Assembly (NCBI RefSeq): GCF_000422965.1 | Contig: NZ_AUHB01000002.1 | Coordinates: 248,001 to 312,000, forward strand | Length of the DNA stretch: 64,000 nucleotides | Reading direction: 5' to 3' | Origin: Pleomorphomonas oryzae DSM 16300 | Lineage (GTDB): Bacteria; Pseudomonadota; Alphaproteobacteria; Rhizobiales; Pleomorphomonadaceae | In this document: piece by piece, positions 17,718-25,331 of the stretch | Numbering within the stretch: the first letter of the stretch is position 1 | Layout: each line of letters opens with the position of its first letter | Translations under genes and position numbers: made by a program | The notes under the pieces: generated by a model | Told to the model about the DNA's origin: nothing | The model's input: the letters and a program-made list of their open reading frames with translations, nothing else | Database searches by the model: none

Positions 17718-19159
17718 TCCGCCAGACCATCCTCTATCTTCCGGCGCAGTTTCTGTCGCCGGTAGCCCAGTTCCTGTCGATGATGATCTGGACCTGGTGG
17801 CTGTCACCGACGGAAATGTCCACTTTCGTCCTGGTCACCTCTACGCAGGAGCTCGCCTATATGGTGAGCCGGTCCTGGTTCTCCTTCTACACGCTCCGCT
17901 TTCTTCCGCCCGCCGAGGACGTCAGCGGGCGCCGCCGCTACCTTGAGACCGAGACGACGCTGATCGGGCTGCTGACACTTCCCGAACTCGCCGCGGCCGC
18001 CCTGTCCATGCATTTCTTCGATGGGCGCGGTGATCAGCTGACCGTCTTCCTGATTATCGCCGCCTATTATGTGACACGCGGTCTCAACAATCACTTCGGC
18101 GAGCGGGCGCGGGCACAGGACAAGATTTTCGCCTATACGCTTCTTTTGACCTCCGGTCCGGTGGGTGGTCTCGTTGCCGGGCTTTTTACAACCAATATTT
18201 TCGGAGCGTCGGCCGGCGAGCTCCTGCTCGCCTACGCGGCGATGCAGGTAGTCGGTACCGCTGTCGCCCTGCCGATGATCGGCGCCAGTTTCCGGATCGC
18301 TCGTCTCGATCTGGCCATTCTGAAGCATGCCATTCTGAATGGTGGGCCGATGTTGGCCGTCAATGGAATCGGCTGGTTCGGCGAGAACGGCATTCGCTAT
18401 GTCGTCGATCAGATCGGCGGGTCGGCGGCTTTCGGCCTGATGGCGGTCGGCTGGGGTCTCGGCCGCCGTTCTGCCTCGGTGGCCTCGATGCTGGTCGCCG
18501 TCGCCGCCTTTCCGATCGCTGCCCGCATGATCAACGCCGGCGACCGCGAGGCGGCGCTCGAACAGCTGAAAACCAACGCCGCCCTGCTCACCGCCGTGCT
18601 GCTGCCGTCGGTGGTCGGTCTCTGGCTCGTCACCGACATTCTCGTCGATCTCGCGGTTTCTGAGACCTACCGGGACGTCACGCGGGCCATTCTCGGCCTC
18701 GCCGCCTTTGGCGGCATGGTGCGCGCCTATCATGCCCATGCCACCGGTCAGATGCTGATCCTGGATGGTCGCTATGGGTTGCTGCTCAGCATCGGCCTGT
18801 TTGAGATTACCGCCACCTGCGGGCTCGCCGCCTTCGGGTTCCATACAAATTATCTGGTGGGCGTCGTCGGCGGCGCGCTGCTCGCCTCCAGCCTGACGCT
18901 GGCGCTGTCCGCCATCGCCGCCATCCGGCTCTGCGGCTTCCGCTTCCCGGTTGCCGATACCGTGCGAATCGCCGCCGCAAGCCTCGTCATGGGCCTTGTC
19001 GTCCACGCCGTGAACTGGCCGCACACCGCCCTTGGTCTTGTGGGCGCCGTGGCAATCGGCGGTCTTTCCTATGTCGCGACGCTCGCTGCCCTCTATTATA
19101 GGCACCTGCCGCCGCTGGTCGGCCTCATCACCGGAAAATTCGCGGGGACGCGACCATGA
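17711..19159 (+). CDS. Wzx-like polysaccharide flippase (MOP superfamily)
   Basis: 482 residues with about twelve to fourteen hydrophobic segments and the spacing of MOP exporters (two bundles of six, LNGGPMLAVNGIGWFGENGIRYVV at the start of the second half). Function by family: moves lipid-linked repeat units across the inner membrane. It overlaps the VpsF-like gene upstream by 7 bases and the UPF0303 gene downstream as ATGA, so the three are translationally coupled. The sequence is divergent from textbook Wzx; alternative roles in membrane lipid or glycan export are possible. Confidence 0.78.
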   Translation: MLIRQTILYLPAQFLSPVAQFLSMMIWTWWLSPTEMSTFVLVTSTQELAYMVSRSWFSFYTLRFLPPAEDVSGRRRYLETETTLIGLLTLPELAAAALSMHFFDGRGDQLTVFLIIAAYYVTRGLNNHFGERARAQDKIFAYTLLLTSGPVGGLVAGLFTTNIFGASAGELLLAYAAMQVVGTAVALPMIGASFRIARLDLAILKHAILNGGPMLAVNGIGWFGENGIRYVVDQIGGSAAFGLMAVGWGLGRRSASVASMLVAVAAFPIAARMINAGDREAALEQLKTNAALLTAVLLPSVVGLWLVTDILVDLAVSETYRDVTRAILGLAAFGGMVRAYHAHATGQMLILDGRYGLLLSIGLFEITATCGLAAFGFHTNYLVGVVGGALLASSLTLALSAIAAIRLCGFRFPVADTVRIAAASLVMGLVVHAVNWPHTALGLVGAVAIGGLSYVATLAALYYRHLPPLVGLITGKFAGTRP

Positions 19160-19635
19160 CTTTCATCTCACAGGAATTCCTCGACGACCTGCTGGCGCAG
19201 GAAGAACGCTTGCAGTTTCCTGCCTTCGATAATGACACCGCCATCGCGCTCGGTCTTCACCTGATGGAGCTCGGCCGCACCCGTGGCCTGCCGATTACCA
19301 TCGACGTGACGCGAGCGGGCCAGCAACTGTTCCACGCCGCGCTTGCCGGCACCAGCGCCGACAACGACCAATGGGTGATCCGCAAGAATGCCGTGGTCAT
19401 GCGCTTCGGCCATTCCTCCTATTACATGGGCCGGCGGGCGGCGCTGAAGGATGTGCCGTTCCACGAAGCAATGTTGGTGGACCCGCTCGAGTACGCCGCC
19501 CATGGCGGCGCCTTCCCGATCAGGGTGATCGGTACCGGCCTTGTCGGTACCGTCACCGTATCGGGCCTGCCGCAGCACGAGGACCACGCGCTGGCCGTCG
19601 AAGCGATCGAGAGTTTCCTCGCCAAGCATGCCTGA
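19156..19635 (+). CDS. UPF0303 / HbpS-like (heme-degrading domain) protein
   Basis: 159 residues of the UPF0303 family, whose fold is shared with the haem-binding protein HbpS. Family signatures: LGRTRGLPITIDVTRAGQQ, LFHAALAGTSADNDQW, IRKNAVVMRFGHSSYYMG and the C-terminal HGGAFPIRVIGTG followed by SGLPQHEDHALAVEAI. Cytosolic, with no signal peptide. The molecular function of the UPF0303 branch is not established; haem or oxidative-stress roles are annotation by similarity. Its ATG overlaps the flippase stop codon (ATGA), which ties its translation to a polysaccharide operon. Confidence 0.88.
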   Translation: MTFISQEFLDDLLAQEERLQFPAFDNDTAIALGLHLMELGRTRGLPITIDVTRAGQQLFHAALAGTSADNDQWVIRKNAVVMRFGHSSYYMGRRAALKDVPFHEAMLVDPLEYAAHGGAFPIRVIGTGLVGTVTVSGLPQHEDHALAVEAIESFLAKHA

Positions 19636-19649
19636 GGGGCGGAGGATCG

Positions 19650-19668
19650 AAGCCGCGTCTAGCGGCTT
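19650..19668 (+). terminator. Weak hairpin after the EPS/UPF0303 operon
   Basis: AAGCCGC (19650-19656) and GCGGCTT (19662-19668) form a 7-bp stem, 14 bases after the stop, with only a short T tract. Candidate terminator. Confidence 0.4.
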
Positions 19669-19745
19669 TCGGCGCCAAGCGGTGCCCGCGCGAAGCACGA
19701 AAGCCAAGGTCGGAGACCGCCGGCGACTGAGGCAGAAAAACAAAT

Positions 19746-19773
19746 ATGACAATCGCTTCCAAGCGATTGTCAT
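19746..19773. promoter_or_regulatory. 28-nt perfect inverted repeat upstream of the LysR gene
   Basis: ATGACAATCGCTT (19746-19758) and AAGCGATTGTCAT (19761-19773) are exact reverse complements separated by CC. It lies 112 bases before the LysR start, inside the only gap of its region. The likely role is an operator bound by a dimer; as RNA it would also make a strong hairpin, but no U-run follows on the plus strand. Confidence 0.6.
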
Positions 19774-19885
19774 GACTTCGGGGCTCGACTTTGTCGCCTG
19801 TCTGCGTACATAACGAGCGTGACCCTTTTTCGGGCGCGCCGTCGTGCGCAGGAGGCGCTGCGGCCTCGAACGGGAGTACCGATCT

Positions 19886-20815
19886 GTGGAGATCAAGTGG
19901 CTCGAGGATTTCGTGAGCCTCGCCAATACGCGCAGTTTTTCGCGCTCGGCGGTGGAGCGCCGCGTCACGCAATCCGCTTTCAGCCGCCGCATCCAGCAAC
20001 TCGAACAGTGGCTCGGCGTCCCGCTGGTCGATCGGTCCACCTACCCGACGACACTGACAGCTGAAGGCCGTCGCTTCCGTGAGACTGCCGAAGAAGTCCT
20101 ACGCCTGATTTTCATCGAGCGCGCCGAACTGCGTTCCGGCCGGGCACAGGGCCAGGGTATCCTGACCTTTTCAACGCTGCATTCGCTGTCGATCTCCTTC
20201 TTCCCCTGGTGGCTGAAGGATGTCGAAGCCGGCTTCGGTCCGATCCACGCACGGTTGATCACTGAGAATTTCCACGACAGCATCCGCATGTTCGCCGAAG
20301 GCGACTGTGACTTCCTGCTCACCTACGAGCATCCGCGCGTGCCCGTGCTGCTCGATCCGGAGCGTTTCCCGTCGCTCGATCTCGGCGGTGACAGGGTGAT
20401 GCCGGTGTCGGCGCCTGACGATACGGGCGCGCCACTCTTTCCGCTGCCCGGCGATTCCGACAAGCCCGTTCCCTACCTTGCCTACGCGCCGGAGACATTT
20501 CTCGGCCGGCTGGTCTCGGTGCTGCTCGCCGAGCGCGGCGAGGCGCTCAACCTGGCCAAGATCTACGAGAACCCGATGGCCGAGGCGATCAAGACCATGG
20601 CGATTACCGGCCGCGGCGTCGCCTGGCTTCCTGCCAACACCATCCGCGCCGAGATCGAAACCGGCAAGTTGGTGGCCGTCGATCCTGAGGCAGTGATCGA
20701 CATGCGCATCCGCATCTACCGCAACATGGATAAGGTCCGCTCCCGCGTCGAACGGCTGTGGACCTATCTCAAGGATCACACCGACGCGGCCCCGACGGCC
20801 CAAACGCCCGCTTGA
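19886..20815 (+). CDS. LysR-family regulator, HypT-like
   Basis: 309 residues from the GTG at 19886, which has GGGAG nine bases upstream and gives the typical family start (VEIKWLEDFVSLANTRSFS). The winged HTH occupies 1-60, with TQSAFSRRIQQLEQWLGV. The effector region resembles E. coli HypT (YjiE), a hypochlorite-responsive LysR protein: STLHSLSISFFPWWL after the linker, YLAYAPETFLGRLV, and PMAEAIKTMAITGRGVAWLP, which aligns well with the equivalent HypT segment. The deaminase gene follows after 24 bases on the same strand, so it may be the target, or both may answer one signal. A large palindrome lies upstream. Whether it senses HOCl by methionine oxidation is untested. Confidence 0.85.
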   Translation: MEIKWLEDFVSLANTRSFSRSAVERRVTQSAFSRRIQQLEQWLGVPLVDRSTYPTTLTAEGRRFRETAEEVLRLIFIERAELRSGRAQGQGILTFSTLHSLSISFFPWWLKDVEAGFGPIHARLITENFHDSIRMFAEGDCDFLLTYEHPRVPVLLDPERFPSLDLGGDRVMPVSAPDDTGAPLFPLPGDSDKPVPYLAYAPETFLGRLVSVLLAERGEALNLAKIYENPMAEAIKTMAITGRGVAWLPANTIRAEIETGKLVAVDPEAVIDMRIRIYRNMDKVRSRVERLWTYLKDHTDAAPTAQTPA

Positions 20816-20839
20816 CCCCCATTCGGCCGAGGTACACCC

Positions 20840-22132
20840 ATGCTCGACCTGCTGATTGAGAATGCCAACCTCGCCGATGGCCGCATCGGCGTCGACATCG
20901 CCGTCAGCGAAGGTCGCATCGTCGACATTCGGCCAGCCATTGGTGGACCCGCCCAGACCACTATCGACGCGACCGGCCGGCTGGTGACCCCGCCCTTCGT
21001 CGATCCGCATTTCCATATGGATGCGACGCTGTCGCTCGGCCTGCCACGCATGAACCGCTCGGGCACGCTGCTGGAAGGGATCGCCCTCTGGGGCGAGCTG
21101 AAGCCGCTGCTCACTCAGGAGGCGGTGGTGGAGCGGGCGCTGCGCTATTGCGATCTCGCCGTCAGTCAGGGCCTTCTCGCCATCCGCAGCCATGTCGACG
21201 TTTGCGACGACCGGCTGCTTGCCGTCGAGGCTCTGCTGGAAGTGAAGAAGCGCGTCGCTTCCTACATCGACCTGCAACTCGTCGCCTTTCCGCAGGATGG
21301 CTTTTACCGATCACCAACCGCCGAGCACAATCTTCTGAGAGCGCTCGACATGGGCGTCGATGTCGTCGGCGGCATTCCGCATTTCGAGCGCACCATGGCG
21401 GATGGCGCCGCCTCGGTGCGTCGCCTCTGCGAGATCGCCGCCGAGCGCGGTCTGATGGTCGACCTCCACTGCGACGAGAGCGATGATCCGCTATCGCGTC
21501 ATATCGAGACTCTGGCCGCCGAGACGATCCGCACGGGATTGCAGGGCAGGGTGGTGGGCAGTCACCTCACGTCCATGCACTCCATGGACAACTACTACGT
21601 TTCCAAGCTGATCCCGCTGATGCGCGAGGCGGATGTTCATGCTATCGCCAATCCCTTGATCAACATCACGCTGCAGGGCCGCCACGACACCTATCCCAAG
21701 CGACGCGGCATGACGCGGGTGCCGGAACTTCTGAAAGCGGGCGTCAATGTCGCCTTCGGCCACGACTGCGTGATGGACCCCTGGTATTCCATGGGTTCGG
21801 GCGACATGCTGGAAGTGGCGTCGATGGCCGTCCACGTCGGCCAGATGACGGCGCTCGATGCCATCGATACCGCCTTCCACTGCGTCACCGACCGGGCGGC
21901 CAAGGCCATCGGCCTTGAGAGCTACGGCCTAGAAGTGGGCAAAGCGGCGAGCTTTGTGGTGCTGCAGGCCCGCGATACGGTGGAGGCAATCCGCCTCAAG
22001 CCGACGCGTCTCGCCGTTGTCAGAAGCGGGAGCGTCATCGCCGAAACGGCGCCGCGGCTTGCCCGGTTGGATCTGCCCGGTCGCCCCGGTACGGTGGACC
22101 CGGCTGCCTACGCCCCGCCGCGGGGAGAATGA
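20840..22132 (+). CDS. codA: CodA-type cytosine/isocytosine deaminase (amidohydrolase)
   Basis: 430 residues, a complete amidohydrolase closely related to E. coli cytosine deaminase. Metal and catalytic residues line up with a constant offset of four: H57 and H59 (E. coli 61, 63), H210 (214), E213 (217), H242 (246), D309 (313); Gln152 and Trp315 (156, 319) are also kept, as is NPLINITLQGRHDTYPKRRG. One pocket residue differs: the position of E. coli Asp314 is Cys310 (GHDCVMDPW). That site influences substrate choice, so isocytosine, isoguanine or another azaheterocycle is possible. Cytosolic. It starts 24 bases after the HypT-like regulator and probably shares its transcript. Confidence 0.85.
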   Translation: MLDLLIENANLADGRIGVDIAVSEGRIVDIRPAIGGPAQTTIDATGRLVTPPFVDPHFHMDATLSLGLPRMNRSGTLLEGIALWGELKPLLTQEAVVERALRYCDLAVSQGLLAIRSHVDVCDDRLLAVEALLEVKKRVASYIDLQLVAFPQDGFYRSPTAEHNLLRALDMGVDVVGGIPHFERTMADGAASVRRLCEIAAERGLMVDLHCDESDDPLSRHIETLAAETIRTGLQGRVVGSHLTSMHSMDNYYVSKLIPLMREADVHAIANPLINITLQGRHDTYPKRRGMTRVPELLKAGVNVAFGHDCVMDPWYSMGSGDMLEVASMAVHVGQMTALDAIDTAFHCVTDRAAKAIGLESYGLEVGKAASFVVLQARDTVEAIRLKPTRLAVVRSGSVIAETAPRLARLDLPGRPGTVDPAAYAPPRGE

Positions 22133-22141
22133 ACCCCAGCG

Positions 22142-22651
22142 TCAGTCCTCGCCATCCCAATAGTCGAGGCTGGTTTCCTGTCTGCCGATGAAGCGGAAGC
22201 GTTCGTTACGCGTGCCGTCGCCAGCCGGCAGTTGGCCCTTCACCAGGAACTTGCCGGAGTCCGGGTAGTCGATCACGTCGGGTTCCACCATGGTGGAAAT
22301 GGCGAGATAGCGGAGCGGCCTCTCAGACGTGTTTTCGATCTGGTGGGCAGTCTCCGGACCGCCGGGTGGGCAGGCAATGATATCGCCGGCCCGGACAGGG
22401 TATCGTTCGGAACCGATGCGAATGGTGCCTTCACCATCGAGGATCAGGAACATTTCCTCATTGCAGCGATGGTTGTGCAGCGGCGAGGCGCGGCATCCCG
22501 GCTGGCTCTCAACCAGCGAATAGCCAAGCATTCGGGCGCCGAGCTGCTCGCCAATGGTGGCAAACCGAGCGGCGTAGCCTTCCGGCGCGACCCGATCGAG
22601 GGCATCCTCCGGATCGAAGCTGACGTCTGCGAGGTTGATGATCTTCGGCAA
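22142..22651 (-). CDS. Cupin-domain protein
   Basis: 169 residues with one central cupin barrel. Metal-binding motif 1 is visible: H59, H61 and E65/E66 (LHNHRCNEEMF), followed by GEGTIRIG and the glycine-rich turn RAGDIIACPPGGPETAHQ that carries the last histidine. Convergent with the deaminase gene, nine bases away, and 12 bases downstream of the TPR lipoprotein gene on the same strand. Members range from dioxygenases to sugar isomerases or plain sensors; no specific reaction can be assigned. Confidence 0.8.
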   Translation of the reverse strand: MPKIINLADVSFDPEDALDRVAPEGYAARFATIGEQLGARMLGYSLVESQPGCRASPLHNHRCNEEMFLILDGEGTIRIGSERYPVRAGDIIACPPGGPETAHQIENTSERPLRYLAISTMVEPDVIDYPDSGKFLVKGQLPAGDGTRNERFRFIGRQETSLDYWDGED

Positions 22652-22663
22652 GAGTGCCCTCCG

Positions 22664-23443
22664 TCAGCCCTGCTTGCGCGCTTCTTTCCAGGTGTTGGTC
22701 TGGCTCAGCATCGACTTGAGATAGGCGACGTTGGTCTCCGCCTGCGCCGGATCGAGCTCCTGCCGGGCAATGGCATCGGCTTCCTTGAACTTGCCTTGCA
22801 AGCCAAGCGTCAGCGCCAGATTCTGGCGGATGCGGCTGTTGGCGCCCGGCAGCGCCGCCGCCTGCCGCAGCGTCTTCTCGGCATTGGCAATATCGCCAGC
22901 TAGCAGATAGGACAGTCCCAGATTGTTGTAGATCGAGGGTTCGCCAGGGGCGATTTGCAGCGCCTTCTGATAGGCGGCTCGCGCTTCGCCCGGATTGCCT
23001 TGCTGGTCGAGAATGGCGCCTTCGGCCGAGTAGAGCTTCCAATCGGGGCGATCGGGCTGCTGGGTCTGGCGGATGACCCTGAGCGCCTGATCGAAATTGC
23101 CGTTGGCCGCCAGCGCCTTACCGTAGGCGGCGCTCATCTCGGGGTCGTTCTGTGAGGCGACCATGCCCTTTTCGAGCACGGCGACGGCCTGATCGGTGCG
23201 GCCGCTGAGCCGAAGGGCGGCGGCGTAATTCAGGATGTTGGTCCGGTTCTTGGGGTCGGCGTCATAGCGCTGGCCCCAGGCCGAGGCGGCGCCGGTAATC
23301 TGCGCGTCCGTCATCTTGTCGACCGAGCCGGTCACCGAGACGTTGCCGTGGGTGGCCAGCACCGGCCGGTTATCGGCGCAGCCGGCGGTGGCGAGCGCGA
23401 GCAGCAGGGCGAGAAGGGTGGAACGTCGAACGGAAAGCAACAT
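22664..23443 (-). CDS. TPR lipoprotein, TadD-like
   Basis: 259 residues from the ATG at 23443 (GGTGAG five bases upstream); an in-frame GTG at 23452 adds three residues. The signal ends in LALATAGC, a lipobox with a non-standard residue at -3, so it is probably lipidated and periplasmic. At least four TPR units are visible, such as AVAVLEKGMVASQNDPEMSAAYG, AYQKALQIAPGEPSIYNNLG and AEKTLRQAAALPGANSRIRQ. The layout is like TadD, the pilotin-type protein of tight-adherence pili, but no other tad genes are in the window. It may form a unit with the cupin gene downstream. Confidence 0.8.
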   Translation of the reverse strand: MLLSVRRSTLLALLLALATAGCADNRPVLATHGNVSVTGSVDKMTDAQITGAASAWGQRYDADPKNRTNILNYAAALRLSGRTDQAVAVLEKGMVASQNDPEMSAAYGKALAANGNFDQALRVIRQTQQPDRPDWKLYSAEGAILDQQGNPGEARAAYQKALQIAPGEPSIYNNLGLSYLLAGDIANAEKTLRQAAALPGANSRIRQNLALTLGLQGKFKEADAIARQELDPAQAETNVAYLKSMLSQTNTWKEARKQG

Positions 23444-23608
23444 CGATCTCACCGTGGTGAGGGGCGGCGCGGCGCCCCGAATGCTTTCTTTCGTAATCTG
23501 TTAACCCTAACGGCCGGTTAATCCGGACCCGCTCGTCGGCGATCCTTGCCTTGCCGCCACCGGTTCCCCTCTCTACATTCGGGGAAATGCCAACCGGAGT
23601 TTGCCGTC

Positions 23609-24985
23609 TTGCTGCCCGTTTTCGCCGCCGCCGATGAAGTCGCCGTTCCCATTCACGCCGTCACGATCGAGGGCCTTGAAGCCAAGCTCGCCGCTCTCGG
23701 CGCTGCCGCCTGGGCGAAGGCCAACGCCTTCTCTGCCGAAGAGGGCACGATCCTGGCGCTACCAAACGCTGAGGGCGAAGTCGCTACGGTGCTTTTCGGC
23801 CTCGGCCGCGAGGCGAGCAGCCGGCCGCCGCTCCTTGCCGGCAAGCTTGCCACCGCACTGCCGGCCGGAACCTACCGTCTCGAAGGCTGGCCCGGCAGCG
23901 TTGGCGAAGCGGTGCTTGCCTTTGCGCTCGGCGCCTACCGCTTCGAGCGTTATTTGAAGCCGAAGACCAACGCCCCACGCCTCGTTCTGCCTGAGGGCGA
24001 AGAAGGCACCGAGGCGGACCGGATCGCCGCCGCCATCTATATGGTACGCGATCTCGTCAATACGCCGGCTAATGATCTCGGCCCTGCCGAGCTTGCTGCC
24101 GCCGCTCGCGAACTGGCGACGGCGCATGGTGCGGTATTCGAGGAATATCTCGGAGATGATCTTCTGGCTCGCGAGTTCCCGCTGATCGAAGCGGTGGGCC
24201 GTGGCTCTCCCCGTCAGGCGCGTCTCATCACCTTCACCTGGGGGCGGGCTGACGCGCCGAAGGTGTCGCTGGTCGGCAAGGGTGTCGTCTTCGACACCGG
24301 TGGCCTCGACATCAAGGGCGGCAGTTACATGCTGCTGATGAAGAAGGATATGGGCGGTGCGGCTAACGTGCTCGGCTTGGCTCGCCTGATCATGGAGGCC
24401 GGCCTCGACCTGCGTCTGCGCGTCGTGCTGCCGATCGTCGAGAATGCCGTGTCCGGCACCAGCTTCCGGCCTGGCGACGTCTTCCCGTCGCGCAAGGGGC
24501 TTACGGTCCAGATCGGCGATACCGATGCCGAGGGACGGCTGATCCTTGCCGACGCGCTGGCTTTTGCCGATGACGAAGCCCCTGACCTGCTCGTTGATCT
24601 TGCCACCCTCACCGGCGCCGCCCGCGTCGCCCTGGGACCTGATATTCCGCCTTTCTATACCCGTGACGATGCCTTCGCCGCCGATCTGTCGAAGGCCAGC
24701 CTCGCCGCCGGCGATCCGCTCTGGCGCTTGCCATTGTGGGCGCCCTATGAGGAAGGGTTGAAATCGAAGATTGCCGACCTCAACAACGTTGCGCCGGGTG
24801 GCTTTGCCGGTTCGATTACCGCTGCCCTCTTCCTCGGGCGTTTCGTCGACAAGGCGAAGACCTGGATGCATGGCGACATCTATGCCTGGGTGCCGGCGGC
24901 GAGGCCCGGCCAGCCGGAGGGCGGCGAAGCGCAAGCGATCCGCGCTCTATACCGTTATCTGACGGATCGTTTCGGGCGCGCCTGA
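23609..24985 (+). CDS. M17 leucyl aminopeptidase-family protein
   Basis: Two-metal aminopeptidase, about 458 residues from a TTG at 23609 with GGAG about nine bases upstream; the frame is open from 23546 but no ATG start suits, so the true start is uncertain. The catalytic domain is complete: SLVGKGVVFDTGGLDIKGG, the metal-ligand lysine and aspartates in MLLMKKDMGGAANVLG, and the M17 signature DTDAEGRLILADAL (Asp instead of Asn at its first position). C-terminal ADLNNVAPGGFAGSI and TWMHGDIYAW follow. It trims N-terminal residues in cytosolic peptide turnover. Divergent from the TadD-like gene. Confidence 0.88.
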   Translation: MLPVFAAADEVAVPIHAVTIEGLEAKLAALGAAAWAKANAFSAEEGTILALPNAEGEVATVLFGLGREASSRPPLLAGKLATALPAGTYRLEGWPGSVGEAVLAFALGAYRFERYLKPKTNAPRLVLPEGEEGTEADRIAAAIYMVRDLVNTPANDLGPAELAAAARELATAHGAVFEEYLGDDLLAREFPLIEAVGRGSPRQARLITFTWGRADAPKVSLVGKGVVFDTGGLDIKGGSYMLLMKKDMGGAANVLGLARLIMEAGLDLRLRVVLPIVENAVSGTSFRPGDVFPSRKGLTVQIGDTDAEGRLILADALAFADDEAPDLLVDLATLTGAARVALGPDIPPFYTRDDAFAADLSKASLAAGDPLWRLPLWAPYEEGLKSKIADLNNVAPGGFAGSITAALFLGRFVDKAKTWMHGDIYAWVPAARPGQPEGGEAQAIRALYRYLTDRFGRA

Positions 24986-25114
24986 CCGCCAAGCGAAAAG
25001 GGCTCGAGCCAAAAAGCTGTTCGGCGGCGCGCACTTATGCCGCTGCCGGGCGGCACACCTGCGTCTTGCGCATTGCTCTGGTCCGAGCCATTCGGTGAAT
25101 GCGGGCCACAGTTT

Positions 25115-25143
25115 TTGTTAAAGTCATGAAAAGAAAATATAAA
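25115..25143 (+). promoter_or_regulatory. Candidate sigma70-type promoter of ackA-pta
   Basis: TTGTTA (25115-25120), 17 bases, TATAAA (25138-25143). The surrounding 40 bases are AT-rich in an otherwise GC-rich region. It predicts a leader of about 180 bases before the ackA ATG. Confidence 0.55.
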
Positions 25144-25216
25144 TTGGATTGCGCCAAGATAGCCGGCGTTTCCCTCGTGTTCATGACGATGATTTCGATA
25201 CGGGGTGGGCCGCATA

Positions 25217-25317
25217 CCAAATCCACCCGATCTCGGATATTCGCCGCAAATCCACGAGAATTGGTATGACGGGGGCGCCGCCGCTCGCCGTATCCTCGGT
25301 CAATCCAACGAGAATCG
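25217..25317 (+). repeat. Three related words in the ackA leader
   Basis: CCAAATCCACCCGA starts at 25217, GCAAATCCACGAGAATTG at 25246 and GTCAATCCAACGAGAATCG at 25299. In addition ATACCAA (25214-25220) and TTGGTAT (25261-25267) are inverted. They could be protein sites or parts of an RNA structure. Confidence 0.4.
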
Positions 25318-25331
25318 ATAGAGTATCGCCG

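Larger units (their letters stand above)
24986..25331 (+). other. 346-base region upstream of ackA
   Basis: No gene seen. It contains the palindrome GGCTCGAGCC (25001-25010) just after the aminopeptidase gene, a strong promoter-like pair (25115-25143), and a leader of about 180 bases with repeated CAAATCCA-type words (entered separately). Confidence 0.6.
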
